From Stercorarius parasiticus (lineage: Eukaryota > Chordata > Aves > Charadriiformes > Stercorariidae): a stretch of DNA of 64,000 bases. The position numbers and the translations under genes were made by a program. The notes under the pieces were generated by a model. That model searched no databases. It saw only the letters and a list, made by a program, of their open reading frames with translations, and was not told the origin of the DNA. The number at the start of each line of letters is the position of its first letter. Position 1 is the stretch's first letter. Location: assembly GCA_013396915.1 (NCBI GenBank), contig VWZL01001360.1:1457-65456 (forward strand). Direction: 5' to 3'. This document shows, piece by piece, positions 63,836 to 64,000 of this stretch.

Positions 63836-64000
63836 ATACCACTAGCAATTAAACCAGGACCACCATCTCATTCTATGTTGCTGCGAGACAGCTGTCAGAT
63901 ATTAATGACCAGAGTTTGCTATGACCATAGCTGGATTAAAACTGGTGACCTACATGTGAAAGACTTTGAATCTCATTACCTCAAGCTCTTCACCCCTAGA
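63836..64000 (+). other. Open, acceptor-preceded stretch at the right edge: candidate exon or tRNA-like SINE relic
   Basis: A textbook acceptor tract (TGTTTTATTTTGCAG) ends at 63835. The + strand frame starting ATACCACTAGC at 63836 then has no stop for all 55 codons to the window end. The protein is unfamiliar and is not the next VSNL1 segment. On the minus strand, TAATCC within GGTCACCAGTTTTAATCCAG (complement of about 63931-63950) resembles a decayed Pol III B box, so an old tRNA-derived SINE is a good alternative. A 55-codon open stretch is not rare by chance. Confidence 0.3.

Larger units (their letters stand above)
36820..64000 (+). other. VSNL1: VSNL1 intron 2 (5' part, at least 27 kb)
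   Basis: This starts with GTAAGT directly after codon 54. No sequence encoding the next VSNL1 segment (the stretch leading to EF-hand 2) is found on the + strand before the window ends, so the intron is at least 27 kb. The exon's reading frame runs on for 17 codons into the intron to a TAA at 36871-36873. A retained intron would therefore yield a 71-residue truncated product. Confidence 0.85.

Overview
The window looks like avian nuclear DNA: an AT-rich vertebrate background with one recognisable coding exon and several copies of CR1, the dominant bird/reptile LINE. The CR1 copies are identified by their terminal ATTCTATG-type octamers and by ORF2 relics. I cannot name the species. No operons, bacterial genes, CRISPR arrays or phage modules are present. 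Almost all short open frames are chance ORFs in intronic DNA.

The locus is VSNL1 (visinin-like protein 1, VILIP-1) on the + strand. The first coding exon is at 36657-36819. It encodes residues 1-54, starting with the myristoylation signal MGKQNSK and running through the degenerate first EF-hand with its Cys-Pro pair, and it ends in phase 0 at a GTAAGT donor. A GC- and CpG-rich stretch at the extreme left edge (1-149) ends in CAG|GTAACA. It is the best candidate for the VSNL1 promoter and 5' non-coding exon, which would make intron 1 about 36.5 kb. The next coding exon (after residue 54) is not in the window, so intron 2 is at least 27 kb.

Region by region. 1-149: CpG-rich edge with G-runs. 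150-36656: putative intron 1, mostly unique AT-rich sequence. It holds an 18-bp triplicated minisatellite (9258-9311), a MIR-like relic (about 9985-10100), a CR1 3' end (13381-13547), a nested multi-hairpin (13900-14066), poly-T/poly-A tracts, a possible unclassified repeat (about 24570-24830), an old palindromic element (about 28974-29076), and two longer minus-strand CR1 pieces (29366-29957 and 31103-31676). The first of these contains the only N in the window and an internal deletion. 36657-36819: coding exon. 36820-64000: intron 2 (partial), with possible intronic poly(A) signals just after the exon, a MIR-like relic (about 53480-53615), a plus-strand CR1 3' tail (57018-57130), a GC-rich patch (about 60640-60965), an AT-rich TAAT-motif stretch (about 59280-59600), and at the right edge an open, acceptor-preceded stretch that may instead be an old tRNA-like SINE.

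I see no evidence of an undescribed multi-gene system. The observations most worth checking are the compound hairpin at 13900-14066, the assembly N inside CR1, the left-edge CpG island and exon, and the right-edge candidate exon or SINE.
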